The position numbers and the translations under genes were made by a program. This document shows positions 1 through 5,915 of a stretch of DNA of 9,975 bases, in pieces. Source of the DNA: an uncultured Rikenellaceae bacterium (GTDB lineage: Bacteria; Bacteroidota; Bacteroidia; Bacteroidales; Rikenellaceae); contig CAMRVW010000081.1 in NCBI GenBank assembly GCA_947054185.1, forward strand, positions 1-9,975, in the 5' to 3' direction. The notes beneath the pieces were generated by a model, which was not told the DNA's origin, did no database searches, and worked only from the letters and a program-made list of their open reading frames with translations. Each line of letters opens with the position of its first letter. The stretch's first letter is position 1.

Positions 1-99
1 GGGTCCGAGACCCCTCCGTGACCCCTCCCCCGGAAGGGCCGCCGGAGGCAGTTCTCGCAAATCATAAAGGAGGCAGTGCCCGCAAAATAAACGGCAGTA
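1..99 (-). repeat. Interspersed GC-rich repeat, copy 1 (truncated by window start)
   Basis: Read on the minus strand this matches the copies at 5041-5167 and 9844-9968. It has tandem units carrying ACTGCC (CAG on the plus strand at 49, 74 and 95, spaced 25 and 21), then a GC-rich palindromic block (CCTCCGG...GGGGGAGG). After that come two 11-base units (GGGGTCACGGA then GGGGTCTCGGA; plus-strand 4-25). The outer stem of the final hairpin is cut at base 1. The repeat sits directly beyond the dnaK terminator. No transposase or ORF is associated, so a REP/BIME-like element is the nearest description; this is inference. Confidence 0.8.
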
Positions 100-102
100 C
101 AC

Positions 103-136
103 AAAAAAAGTGCTGCCGATAAATAACCGGCAGCAC
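103..136 (-). terminator. Intrinsic terminator of dnaK
   Basis: On the minus strand, 11 bases after the dnaK stop, GTGCTGCCG (136-128) pairs perfectly with CGGCAGCAC (118-110) across a 9-base loop, and seven T follow (109-103). This is a textbook Rho-independent terminator and suggests dnaK is the last or only gene of its transcript. Confidence 0.92.
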
Positions 137-147
137 CCGTAAGTGGT

Positions 148-2034
148 TTACTTCACCTCCTCGAAGTCGACGTCGGTGACACCGTTGTCGTCTTTAGGTG
201 CGCTTGACGACTGACCGCCGGGCTGTTGTGCCCCTCCTTGTGAGGCGTATATATCCTGCGATGCAGCCTGCCATGCGTTCTGAAGCTCTGTCGTGATAGG
301 CTCGAGCTGGTCTATCTTACCCTCTTTGTGAGCCTCTTTGAGCTTGCCGAGAGCTGATTCTATGGCAGCACGTTTGTCGGCAGGAATCTTGTCGCCATAC
401 TCTTTGAGCTGCTTCTCGGTCGAGAATATCATACCGTCGGCGGCGTTGAGTTTGTCGATGCGTTCGCGCTCGGTCTTGTCGTGCTCTTCGTTGGCCTTGG
501 CCTCGTCACGCATGCGTTTGATCTCCTCTTCGGTCAGACCCGACGACGCCTCTATGCGTATCTTCTGCTCCTTGCCGGTGCCTTTATCCTTGGCCGACAC
601 GTTGAGTATGCCGTTGGCGTCGATGTCGAATGTCACCTCTATCTGAGGCACTCCACGGGGAGCGGCGGGTATGCCGTCGAGGTGGAAACGACCGATGGTC
701 TTGTTGTCACGCGCCATGGGACGCTCGCCCTGAAGCACATGTATCTCCACCGATGACTGGTTGTCTGCCGCTGTCGAGAACACCTCACTCTTGCGCGTGG
801 GTATGGTGGTGTTAGACTCGATGAGACGAGTGAACACTCCGCCGAGAGTCTCGATGCCGAGAGAAAGGGGTGTCACGTCGAGCAGAAGGACATCTTTCAC
901 CTCGCCGGTCAGGACGCCGCCCTGTATGGCAGCACCCACTGCGACCACCTCGTCGGGATTGACACCCTTGGAGGGAGCCTTGCCAAAGAACTCCTCGACA
1001 ATCTTCTGAATGGCGGGAATACGTGTCGAGCCACCCACCAAGATAACTTCGTCAATATCCGATGTCGACATGCCGGCATCTTGGAGAGCCTTGCGGCAAG
1101 GCTCGATGGTGGCACGTATCAGCTTGTCTGCCAACTGCTCGAACTTTGCACGGGTGAGGGTGCGAACCAAGTGTTTGGGGTCACCGTTCACCGGCAATAT
1201 ATAAGGCAGGTTGATCTCTGTGGTGGTGCTGCTTGAAAGCTCTATCTTGGCCTTCTCGGCAGCCTCTTTAAGGCGCTGCAACGCACGCGAATCCCCACGC
1301 AGGTCGACACCGTACTCGCTTCTGAACTCGTCTGCCAACCAATCTATGATGACATGGTCGAAGTCGTCGCCGCCCAGATGGGTGTCGCCGTTGGTCGACT
1401 TAACCTCAAATACGCCGTCGCCAAGCTCGAGGATGGATATATCGAAAGTACCGCCGCCGAGGTCGAACACCGCGATCTTCTGGTCGTTGGCTTTCTTGTC
1501 GAGACCGTATGCCAAAGCGGCTGCGGTGGGCTCGTTGATGATACGCTTGACGGTCAGACCGGCAATCTCGCCCGCCTCTTTGGTGGCCTGTCGCTGAGAG
1601 TCTGAGAAGTAAGCAGGCACTGTTATGACCGCTTCCGACACCTCGGTGCCCAGATACTCCTCGGCGGTCTTCTTCATCTTCTGAAGTATGATGGCCGAAA
1701 TCTCCTGGGGAGTGTACTTGCGGCCGTCTATCTCGATGCGCGGAGTGTTGTTCTCGCACACCACTTTATAGGGCACACGCTTGATCTCGTCCTGTATCTT
1801 GTCGCAGGTCTCACCCATGAAACGCTTTACCGAGAAGATGGTGCGCTCGTGATTGGTGATGGCCTGACGTTTGGCGGGGTCGCCCACTTTACGCTCGCCG
1901 CCCTCTATGAAAGCGACGATTGAAGGCGTGGTGCGCGAGCCTTCGCTGTTGGTGATAACGACAGGTTCGTTACCCTCCATTACGGCAACACATGAGTTTG
2001 TGGTACCTAAGTCAATACCGATAATTTTTCCCAT
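148..2034 (-). CDS. dnaK: Molecular chaperone DnaK (Hsp70)
   Basis: ATP-dependent cytosolic chaperone that binds exposed hydrophobic peptide segments and works with DnaJ and GrpE. The 628 residues match a full-length bacterial DnaK. The N-terminal ATPase domain shows the phosphate-1 loop IGIDLGTTNS (residues 5-14), catalytic Lys70, phosphate-2 DLGGGTFD (191-198), NEPTAAALAYGLD (167-179) and the adenosine motif VGGSTRIP. The interdomain linker DVLLLDVTPLSLG leads into the substrate-binding beta domain. A helical lid and a Gly/Gln/Ser-rich disordered tail follow, ending in the acidic DVDFEEVK. The start MGKIIGIDLG is the only sensible one. The gene is transcribed divergently from the ars cassette and has its own terminator. 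No CIRCE (HrcA) inverted repeat is visible upstream, and dnaJ/grpE are not adjacent in this window. No anomalies are visible in the protein. Confidence 0.99.
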   Translation of the reverse strand: MGKIIGIDLGTTNSCVAVMEGNEPVVITNSEGSRTTPSIVAFIEGGERKVGDPAKRQAITNHERTIFSVKRFMGETCDKIQDEIKRVPYKVVCENNTPRIEIDGRKYTPQEISAIILQKMKKTAEEYLGTEVSEAVITVPAYFSDSQRQATKEAGEIAGLTVKRIINEPTAAALAYGLDKKANDQKIAVFDLGGGTFDISILELGDGVFEVKSTNGDTHLGGDDFDHVIIDWLADEFRSEYGVDLRGDSRALQRLKEAAEKAKIELSSSTTTEINLPYILPVNGDPKHLVRTLTRAKFEQLADKLIRATIEPCRKALQDAGMSTSDIDEVILVGGSTRIPAIQKIVEEFFGKAPSKGVNPDEVVAVGAAIQGGVLTGEVKDVLLLDVTPLSLGIETLGGVFTRLIESNTTIPTRKSEVFSTAADNQSSVEIHVLQGERPMARDNKTIGRFHLDGIPAAPRGVPQIEVTFDIDANGILNVSAKDKGTGKEQKIRIEASSGLTEEEIKRMRDEAKANEEHDKTERERIDKLNAADGMIFSTEKQLKEYGDKIPADKRAAIESALGKLKEAHKEGKIDQLEPITTELQNAWQAASQDIYASQGGAQQPGGQSSSAPKDDNGVTDVDFEEVK

Positions 2035-2091
2035 AAGAGTCTATTTTTTATTTTAATTATTTTTTCTTTTCCCCTTATAGAACAATCATTG

Positions 2092-2117
2092 TGCCAAAAC
2101 CGGGTTTGGCATTTTTT
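2092..2117. promoter_or_regulatory. Inverted repeat upstream of dnaK
   Basis: TGCCAAA (2092-2098) and TTTGGCA (2105-2111) form a perfect 7-base inverted repeat with a 6-base centre, followed on the plus strand by six T. It lies 58-83 bases upstream of the dnaK start. No plus-strand gene ends before it, so a terminator role has no obvious client. An operator or promoter-overlapping site for dnaK is the alternative. The dnaK promoter itself shows no good TAnnTTTG box; a TATAAG lies at about 2073-2079 on the minus strand. Confidence 0.45.
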
Positions 2118-2127
2118 GGCCGCCATG

Positions 2128-2282
2128 TGTCACCACCCCGCCCCTTGCGACATGACAAATATGACAAAATGACCGACAATGTCAGTCTGTCGCCTTACGC
2201 TGACACCATTTTGTCGCACACCGTCAATGCCGTCCCATGTGTCGGTGCCGACAATATAATCACACCTGTTTATAATATGTCA
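2128..2282. promoter_or_regulatory. Cluster of TGTCR/YGACA pentamers between dnaK and arsR
   Basis: Twelve pentamers of the form TGTCA/TGTCG or their complements TGACA/CGACA start at 2128, 2148, 2153, 2162, 2174, 2180, 2188, 2201, 2212, 2240, 2249 and 2278. Fewer than one would be expected by chance in 155 random bases. Two form a perfect palindrome, TGTCGGTGCCGACA (2240-2253). The region carries no plausible ORF. A multi-site binding region for a regulator of dnaK (or of the divergent arsR) is inferred; the regulator is unknown. Confidence 0.5.
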
Positions 2283-2369
2283 GGCCCATACGGACAAACG
2301 AAAATATCGCAGTAACCTTACCCAAGACAGCTTCCGAAAAACGAACCGTCGCAAAAAAGAGACCGAAAT

Positions 2370-2400
2370 TTTGATATTCCGAAAGCTGTTCGTACATTTG
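2370..2400 (+). promoter_or_regulatory. arsR promoter, Bacteroidetes type
   Basis: TTTG at 2370-2373 (-33 element) and TACATTTG at 2393-2400 (-7 element, consensus TAnnTTTG) are separated by 19 bases, the spacing known for Bacteroides primary-sigma promoters. Transcription would begin near 2406, giving a leader of about ten bases before the ATG at 2417. Confidence 0.8.
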
Positions 2401-2405
2401 CGAAC
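2388..2405. promoter_or_regulatory. Candidate ArsR operator 1
   Basis: GTTCG (2388-2392) and CGAAC (2401-2405) are a perfect inverted repeat that exactly brackets the -7 box TACATTTG. A dimer bound here would cover the promoter, as expected for an ArsR/SmtB autorepressor. The same TTCG-N8-CGAA architecture recurs at 2766-2781, which supports it being a specific site. Confidence 0.65.
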
Positions 2406-2416
2406 AAATAGAGACA

Positions 2417-2743
2417 ATGGAAGACAAAAAAGAATATACGACCACGCAAGAGCAACTGGCACGGTTTGCCAAAGCATTGGGGCACCCTGCCCGCATTGCC
2501 ATTCTGCACTTCCTCTCTAAACAACAGACATGCTATTTCGGTGACATACACGAAGAGCTGCCCATTGCCAAGGCAACAGTGTCTCAACACCTTAAGGAGC
2601 TGAAAGAGGCGGGACTGATACAAGGTCGGGTGGAGGCTCCAAAGGTCAGATACTGCATCAACAAAGACAACTGGAGGTTGGCTCGCGAGCTTTTAAAGGC
2701 GTTCTTCGACCAATGTGTCTGCAAGTCGGGCGAATGCTGTTGA
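2417..2743 (+). CDS. ArsR/SmtB-family metalloregulator
   Basis: 108-residue winged-helix transcription repressor, the usual size for the family. The core is ALGHPARIAILHFLSK (residues 20-35), the recognition helix region is about IAKATVSQHLKELKEAGLI (50-68), and a wing follows (about 70-82). Six cysteines are present: Cys39 just before the conserved GD (CYFGDI), Cys80 in the wing strand, and four in the tail CVCKSGECC (Cys100, 102, 107, 108). This suggests thiolate sensing of a soft metal(loid) such as arsenite or a methylated arsenical, but the ligand cannot be read from sequence. It opens a cassette with a small CxxC protein and an ArsP-like permease, 64 bases ahead of the former. A candidate operator overlaps its -7 box. 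The start follows a short A-rich leader with no Shine-Dalgarno sequence, normal for Bacteroidetes. Confidence 0.93.
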   Translation: MEDKKEYTTTQEQLARFAKALGHPARIAILHFLSKQQTCYFGDIHEELPIAKATVSQHLKELKEAGLIQGRVEAPKVRYCINKDNWRLARELLKAFFDQCVCKSGECC

Positions 2744-2764
2744 CCCGTTTTTTTTAGAAATATT

Positions 2765-2782
2765 GTTCGTTGTTTTGCGAAT
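2765..2782. promoter_or_regulatory. Candidate ArsR operator 2
   Basis: TTCG (2766-2769), eight bases TTGTTTTG, then CGAA (2778-2781): the same arm sequence and spacing as operator 1, placed 26 bases before the thioredoxin-like gene. The central TTGTTTTG differs by one base from the TAnnTTTG promoter box, so a second repressed promoter may lie here, although no clear -33 element is visible. Confidence 0.55.
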
Positions 2783-2807
2783 TACGTCCAACATTAATTG
2801 ATACGCT

Positions 2808-3038
2808 ATGGAAATTAAAGTATTAGGCACCGGGTGTGCAAGCTGCAAGGCATTATACACCGCCACGGAACAGGTTGTAAGCCGGCTGGGGTTGAATGCG
2901 ACCCTTGTCAAAGAGGAAGATCTGTCAAAGATCATGGAGTATAACGTCATGACCCTGCCGGCACTTGTTGTCGACGGCAAAGTGGTGGGCAAAGGCAATC
3001 TCTCCGCCAAAGAGATAGAAAAGCTATTGACTGAATGA
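2808..3038 (+). CDS. Small thioredoxin-fold redox-active disulfide protein
   Basis: 76-residue cytoplasmic protein of the small redox-active disulfide family (glutaredoxin-like thioredoxin fold, TM0996/MTH895-type). The active site is GTGCASCK with Cys10 and Cys13 at the end of the first strand. The cis-proline region is VMTLPALVVDG (Pro51), followed by a C-terminal helix. There is no signal peptide or membrane segment. Members of this family commonly neighbour ArsR regulators and DUF318/ArsP permeases, as here; they are thought to reduce or relay a thiol-bound substrate to the permease, but this is not proved. It lies 64 bases downstream of the repressor gene, with a candidate operator in between, so it is probably part of the same regulon. 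Confidence 0.9.
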   Translation: MEIKVLGTGCASCKALYTATEQVVSRLGLNATLVKEEDLSKIMEYNVMTLPALVVDGKVVGKGNLSAKEIEKLLTE

Positions 3039-3284
3039 CATGCAGTTAACGCATGCTTTTGTACGTCTTGGCGTACTCACTGTCGCATCAATATGGCGTG
3101 CGGCATCTTACTCCCGCAGACATCTGTCTCCTATGCTTATATTGTCGTCGGCCAGATTACGGGTCCTGCTCGGAGGCAAGCCCTCAAAAATCATGTCGTG
3201 GTCAGGACGGCAGTCTGTCCATAGAGGTTCTTCCACAACTTTCGTCGGTCACTAACTGTCTGACAACAAATACAAGACATACTC
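3039..3284. other. Gap between thioredoxin-like gene and permease; no convincing gene
   Basis: 246 bases within an otherwise compact cassette. Two plus-strand reading frames are open: 3040-3255 (71 codons, ATG one base after the thioredoxin stop) and 3053-3379 (108 codons, running 95 bases into the permease). Neither resembles a family I know, and the second conflicts with the permease. The 3053 frame is rich in Cys (five within about 28 residues near its middle). No hairpin terminator, tRNA or TAnnTTTG promoter was seen. A decayed cassette gene or a short new peptide are both possible. Confidence 0.5.
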
Positions 3285-4253
3285 ATGATACAGAAATTTG
3301 CCGACCGGTTAGTGTACGACATATTTGCCATAGACAGCTCCACCTCCTTGGGACAGGCCGTCAACTTCTTTGTCTATGACACTGTAAAGATATTGACGCT
3401 CCTGTTTTTAATAAGCGTCATAATGGGCATGGTCAACGCCTATTTCCCGATAGAGCGTCTGCGTGGTTACCTCTCTTCGCGCAAGCTGTACGGACTTCAA
3501 TATCTGCTCGCCTCCCTTTTCGGAGCGATAACCCCGTTTTGCTCATGCTCATCCATACCTCTGTTCATAGGGTTTGTCAAAGGCGGCATACCGTTGGGCG
3601 TCACCTTTGCCTATCTTATAACCTCACCCTTGGTCAATGAGGTTGCCGTGGCCATGTTCATAGGCATATTCGGTGTGCGCATCACTGCAATATATGTGAT
3701 AGGCGGCATTGTATTGGGCACAACAGGCGGCTGGCTCTTAGGACGAATGAGGCTGGAGCCATACCTCAGCGACTGGGTGAAACAGATACAGCAAAACTCG
3801 GCATCCGACTCGGGCGCATGGCAAAAAGAGCACACACCGTTTGTCAAACGCCTGCCCGTGATAATGCACGAAGCCATGGCGACCGTCAGAGGGGTGCTAA
3901 TATACATAATCACAGGAATAGGCATAGGCGCATTCATGCACGGTTATGTGCCGGAAGGATTCTTTGAACAATACATGTCTAAAGACAGCCTGTTTGCCGT
4001 GCCTATGTCTGTGATACTAGCTGTGCCCATGTATGCCAATGCTGCCGGAATAGTGCCCGTGGTGCAGGTGTTTGTGGCCAAAGGCATACCCATAGGCACG
4101 GCTCTGGCTTTCATGATGGCGATAGTGGGACTGTCACTGCCTGAAGCCACCCTGCTGAAAAAAGTGATGTCGTGGCGCCTGATAGGCATATTTTTCGCAG
4201 TGACATGCTTATGCATCATAATATTGGGTTATCTTTTCAATGCCTTATTATGA
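3285..4253 (+). CDS. ArsP/DUF318-family permease (putative organoarsenical efflux)
   Basis: 322-residue inner-membrane permease of the DUF318 family (PF03773; YraQ/ArsP group). About eight hydrophobic segments can be seen: roughly residues 27-51, 71-97, 103-130, 134-153, 200-220, 237-263, 270-288 and 298-320. A hydrophilic loop lies near 155-190. The family hallmark GAITPFCSCSSIPLFIGF (80-97) holds a Cys86-x-Cys88 pair in a membrane segment, the type of site that binds trivalent arsenic in characterised ArsP proteins. The second half repeats the pattern (VPMYANAAGIVPVV, 249-260 region). ArsP exports methylarsenite and aromatic arsenicals; the substrate here is inferred from the ArsR and thioredoxin-fold neighbours. 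The start MIQKFADRL fits the family. No terminator follows, so read-through into the next gene is possible. Confidence 0.88.
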   Translation: MIQKFADRLVYDIFAIDSSTSLGQAVNFFVYDTVKILTLLFLISVIMGMVNAYFPIERLRGYLSSRKLYGLQYLLASLFGAITPFCSCSSIPLFIGFVKGGIPLGVTFAYLITSPLVNEVAVAMFIGIFGVRITAIYVIGGIVLGTTGGWLLGRMRLEPYLSDWVKQIQQNSASDSGAWQKEHTPFVKRLPVIMHEAMATVRGVLIYIITGIGIGAFMHGYVPEGFFEQYMSKDSLFAVPMSVILAVPMYANAAGIVPVVQVFVAKGIPIGTALAFMMAIVGLSLPEATLLKKVMSWRLIGIFFAVTCLCIIILGYLFNALL

Positions 4254-4286
4254 CACCGTCACCAAACCGGGCAGCTCTCGTCGTTA

Positions 4287-4316
4287 TTGCGCGTCACGAT
4301 TAAATGATTACCTTTG
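4287..4316 (+). promoter_or_regulatory. Promoter of the YjjG-like gene
   Basis: TTG at 4287-4289 and TACCTTTG (TAnnTTTG) at 4309-4316 are 19 bases apart. Transcription would start near 4322, giving a leader of about 17 bases before the ATG at 4339. This supports the 4339 start over the in-frame ATG at 4240, which overlaps the permease. Confidence 0.75.
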
Positions 4317-4338
4317 TCGGCATAAACATGAAGTTTTT

Positions 4339-5037
4339 ATGTCAAAAAAATACGCATATCTGTTCTTCGATCTCGATTCGACATTCTGGGACGTGCCCAC
4401 AAACCAACGTGCCGCTCAAAAGGCCCTGTATGAAGAGTGCCAGATGAGTCGCCATTTCGACTCTTTCGACGCTTACTTCTCGCGCTTTGTCGAGATAAAC
4501 TCCAAACTGTGGGCCGATTACCGCGACGGCATAGTGGCTCGCGAACAGTTGCGCAACGACCGCTTCGCCCGTCTTCTGCAAGAGGTGGGCATACACGAAC
4601 GCGACTATGCCGTGTTTATGAGCAACAGATATCTGCAACTGACTCCCACGTTCAACAATCTGGTTGAAGGCTCTATAGAAACACTCGAATATCTATATGC
4701 CAAGGGGTACCCCATGGCACTGATAACCAACGGATTCAACGAAGTGCAGTTTGACAAGGTCAAGTTAGCCGGGCTCGAAAAATACTTCAACCGCATCACC
4801 ACTTCAGAGTATGCCGGCGTCAACAAGCCCGCTCCCGGCATTTTCGAATATGCCTTGCGAAAAGCCGGTGTAAAGGCCGAGGAGGCCATAATGATAGGTG
4901 ACGACCCTTACAGCGACATATACGGCGCATCAAACGTGGGTCTCGACACCATATTCTTCAACCCCAATGGCATAGACACCGACACCGTGCCCACATATCA
5001 GGTGCGCAAGCTGATAGAGATAACCGGGATATTGTAA
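4339..5037 (+). CDS. yjjG: HAD-superfamily hydrolase, YjjG-type pyrimidine nucleotidase
   Basis: 232-residue cytoplasmic phosphatase. YjjG-family enzymes dephosphorylate pyrimidine nucleoside monophosphates, including non-canonical ones, as house-cleaning. All four HAD motifs are present: I, FFDLDST with nucleophile Asp11 and acid/base Asp13; II, LITNG with Thr130; III, Lys163 in NKPAPGIFEYAL; IV, GDDPYSD with Asp188, Asp189 and Asp193. An all-helical cap occupies about residues 20-100. The ATG at 4339 is chosen because it gives the family N-terminus (MSKKYAYLFFDLDST) and follows a good promoter. The upstream in-frame ATG at 4240 would overlap the permease and add an unrelated extension. It lies 85 bases after the permease and has no obvious functional tie to it. 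A repeat with a terminator-like hairpin follows the stop. Confidence 0.88.
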   Translation: MSKKYAYLFFDLDSTFWDVPTNQRAAQKALYEECQMSRHFDSFDAYFSRFVEINSKLWADYRDGIVAREQLRNDRFARLLQEVGIHERDYAVFMSNRYLQLTPTFNNLVEGSIETLEYLYAKGYPMALITNGFNEVQFDKVKLAGLEKYFNRITTSEYAGVNKPAPGIFEYALRKAGVKAEEAIMIGDDPYSDIYGASNVGLDTIFFNPNGIDTDTVPTYQVRKLIEITGIL

Positions 5038-5040
5038 GAA

Positions 5041-5167
5041 CTGACGTTTTGATTGGCGGGTACTGCGTTTTTTGCGAGAACTGCCTCTTTTATTTGCGGG
5101 AACTGCCTCCGGCGGCCCTTCCGGGGGAGGGGTCACGGACCCCGTTTTGATATTTTTGAGGGACAAC
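5041..5167 (+). repeat. Interspersed GC-rich repeat, copy 2
   Basis: It begins three bases after the preceding stop codon. CTG-containing units recur at 5041, 5063, 5081 and 5103 (spacing 22, 18, 22; the last two read GAACTGCCTC). Next come the GC block CCTCCGG...GGGGGAGG (5106-5130), a single GGGGTCACGGA unit, CCCC, and the tail TTTTGATATTTTTGAGG also found in copy 3. Copies 1 and 3 carry two 11-base units where this has one. Confidence 0.85.
5129..5157 (+). terminator. Terminator-like hairpin in repeat copy 2
   Basis: GGGGTC (5129-5134), loop ACG, GACCCC (5138-5143), then GTTTTGATATTTTT. A perfect six-pair GC-rich stem followed by an interrupted T tract, 92 bases after the stop of the YjjG-like gene. 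It could end that transcript. Confidence 0.6.
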
Positions 5168-5179
5168 CAAGGAATAAGT

Positions 5180-5249
5180 ACGGATATACGATATACAGGT
5201 TCCAAGCGGTATTAAGGACACGCTTTACACCTGTATATCGCATATCCGT
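5180..5249 (-). repeat. Long inverted repeat / hairpin
   Basis: Arms of 21 bases (5180-5200 and 5229-5249) are complementary at 20 positions. The one exception is A5188/C5241 on the plus strand, which becomes a G-U wobble in a minus-strand RNA, so all 21 positions pair in that orientation. Inside, AAGCG (5204-5208) pairs with CGCTT (5221-5225) beyond a 3x3 internal loop, leaving a 12-base terminal loop. Function unknown. Five T (5249-5253) follow on the plus strand. Confidence 0.75.
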
Positions 5250-5344
5250 TTTTCTGCCCTGAAATTTTATACCTGAAAGATACTCAACAGGGGCATGACC
5301 CTCGCGGAAAGAGTGCGGAAGCAAGGCGACAACGATAAGTGCAG

Positions 5345-5361
5345 GGCGGGGATACCCCGCC
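5345..5361. other. Perfect GC-rich hairpin
   Basis: GGCGGGG (5345-5351), loop ATA, CCCCGCC (5355-5361). There is no T tract on either side, so it is probably not a terminator. It is one of several strong stems in the gene-free 5038-6391 region. Confidence 0.7.
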
Positions 5362-5471
5362 AACACTCGTCCCTTTAGCTCAGGCAGGGCAGTCTGAGGG
5401 AACCGAAACCGTACACATTCCTTATACCCCACATAACGAAGTGGCGCCGTAAGCAAAAATTCCTTATGACG

Positions 5472-5511
5472 GGCGGAGGCCACGAGGCCCGAGCAGCCCG
5501 GAGCCTCCGCC
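5472..5511. other. Perfect 9-base inverted repeat
   Basis: GGCGGAGGC (5472-5480) and GCCTCCGCC (5503-5511) enclose 22 bases that are themselves GC-rich. It adjoins the repeat copy A (5591-5660) and could be part of the same structured element. Confidence 0.6.
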
Positions 5512-5590
5512 AACGGAGAGCCGCACACCGCATAGTAATATAGGGCGGTGAATTAGGGGCGGTGGTGAAGCACATGACTTTCATGCTTAG

Positions 5591-5660
5591 CCCTCCGCAG
5601 ACCCCGCGTCCCGCTCTCCGACACGACAAAAGCACGTTCCTTCACACAACCCGCCCCGGC
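5591..5660 (-). repeat. Degenerate repeat, copy A
   Basis: Matches 6198-6261 (copy B) over about 65-70 bases at roughly 85 percent by eye with a few single-base indels. Shared landmarks in order on the plus strand are CCCTCCGCAG, CCGCTCTCCGACACGAC, GCACGTTCC, CACAC and GCCCCGG. It contains no ORF common to both copies. Strand is given as the direction in which neighbouring terminator-like structures make sense; this is uncertain. Confidence 0.75.
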
Positions 5661-5668
5661 AGGCTATC

Positions 5669-5688
5669 AAAAAGGTGTCCGTGACACC
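5669..5688 (-). terminator. Terminator-like hairpin (minus strand), covariant form of the repeat hairpin
   Basis: On the minus strand GGTGTC, loop ACG, GACACC is followed by TTTTTGATA. Compared with GGGGTC-ACG-GACCCC-GTTTTGATA at 5129, one G-C pair has become T-A on both sides of the stem, so pairing is preserved. No minus-strand gene with a clear product ends just before it. Confidence 0.6.
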
Positions 5689-5915
5689 CAAAGTATTAAT
5701 ATTTAGCGTACACAACGCACGATCCGACCGTACTGCTTATTGCTGCGACTCTGCGAAAGCACATTATTGCTATATAAGTACAGCTCGTACGCGTTGTCAG
5801 TATCAGACGTACTCGAAACTGACGACCAATAGCGTCCGTCTGTACCCTCGCCGGTCAATCATCCGTGCGGCGGTTACCGACAGCGGGAAACTCAACTGAA
5901 TTAGAGTTATATGTT

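Noticed and set aside
4240..4338. In-frame upstream extension of the YjjG-like protein
   Set aside because: It overlaps the permease end, lacks family similarity, and lies mostly upstream of the inferred transcription start (about 4322).
4369..4383. DLDST instead of the common DLDDT in HAD motif I
   Set aside because: The consensus is DxDxT/V; the nucleophile, acid/base and Thr are all present, so no loss of activity is implied.
5370..5410. TTTAGCTCAGGCAGGGC resembles the D-arm of a tRNA
   Set aside because: No acceptor stem, anticodon arm or GGTTCGA T-arm at the right distances.
5133..5635. Minus-strand frames of 86 and 131 codons across 5133-5635
   Set aside because: They run through repeats and hairpins, are Arg/Pro-rich, lack a known domain and overlap each other in different frames.
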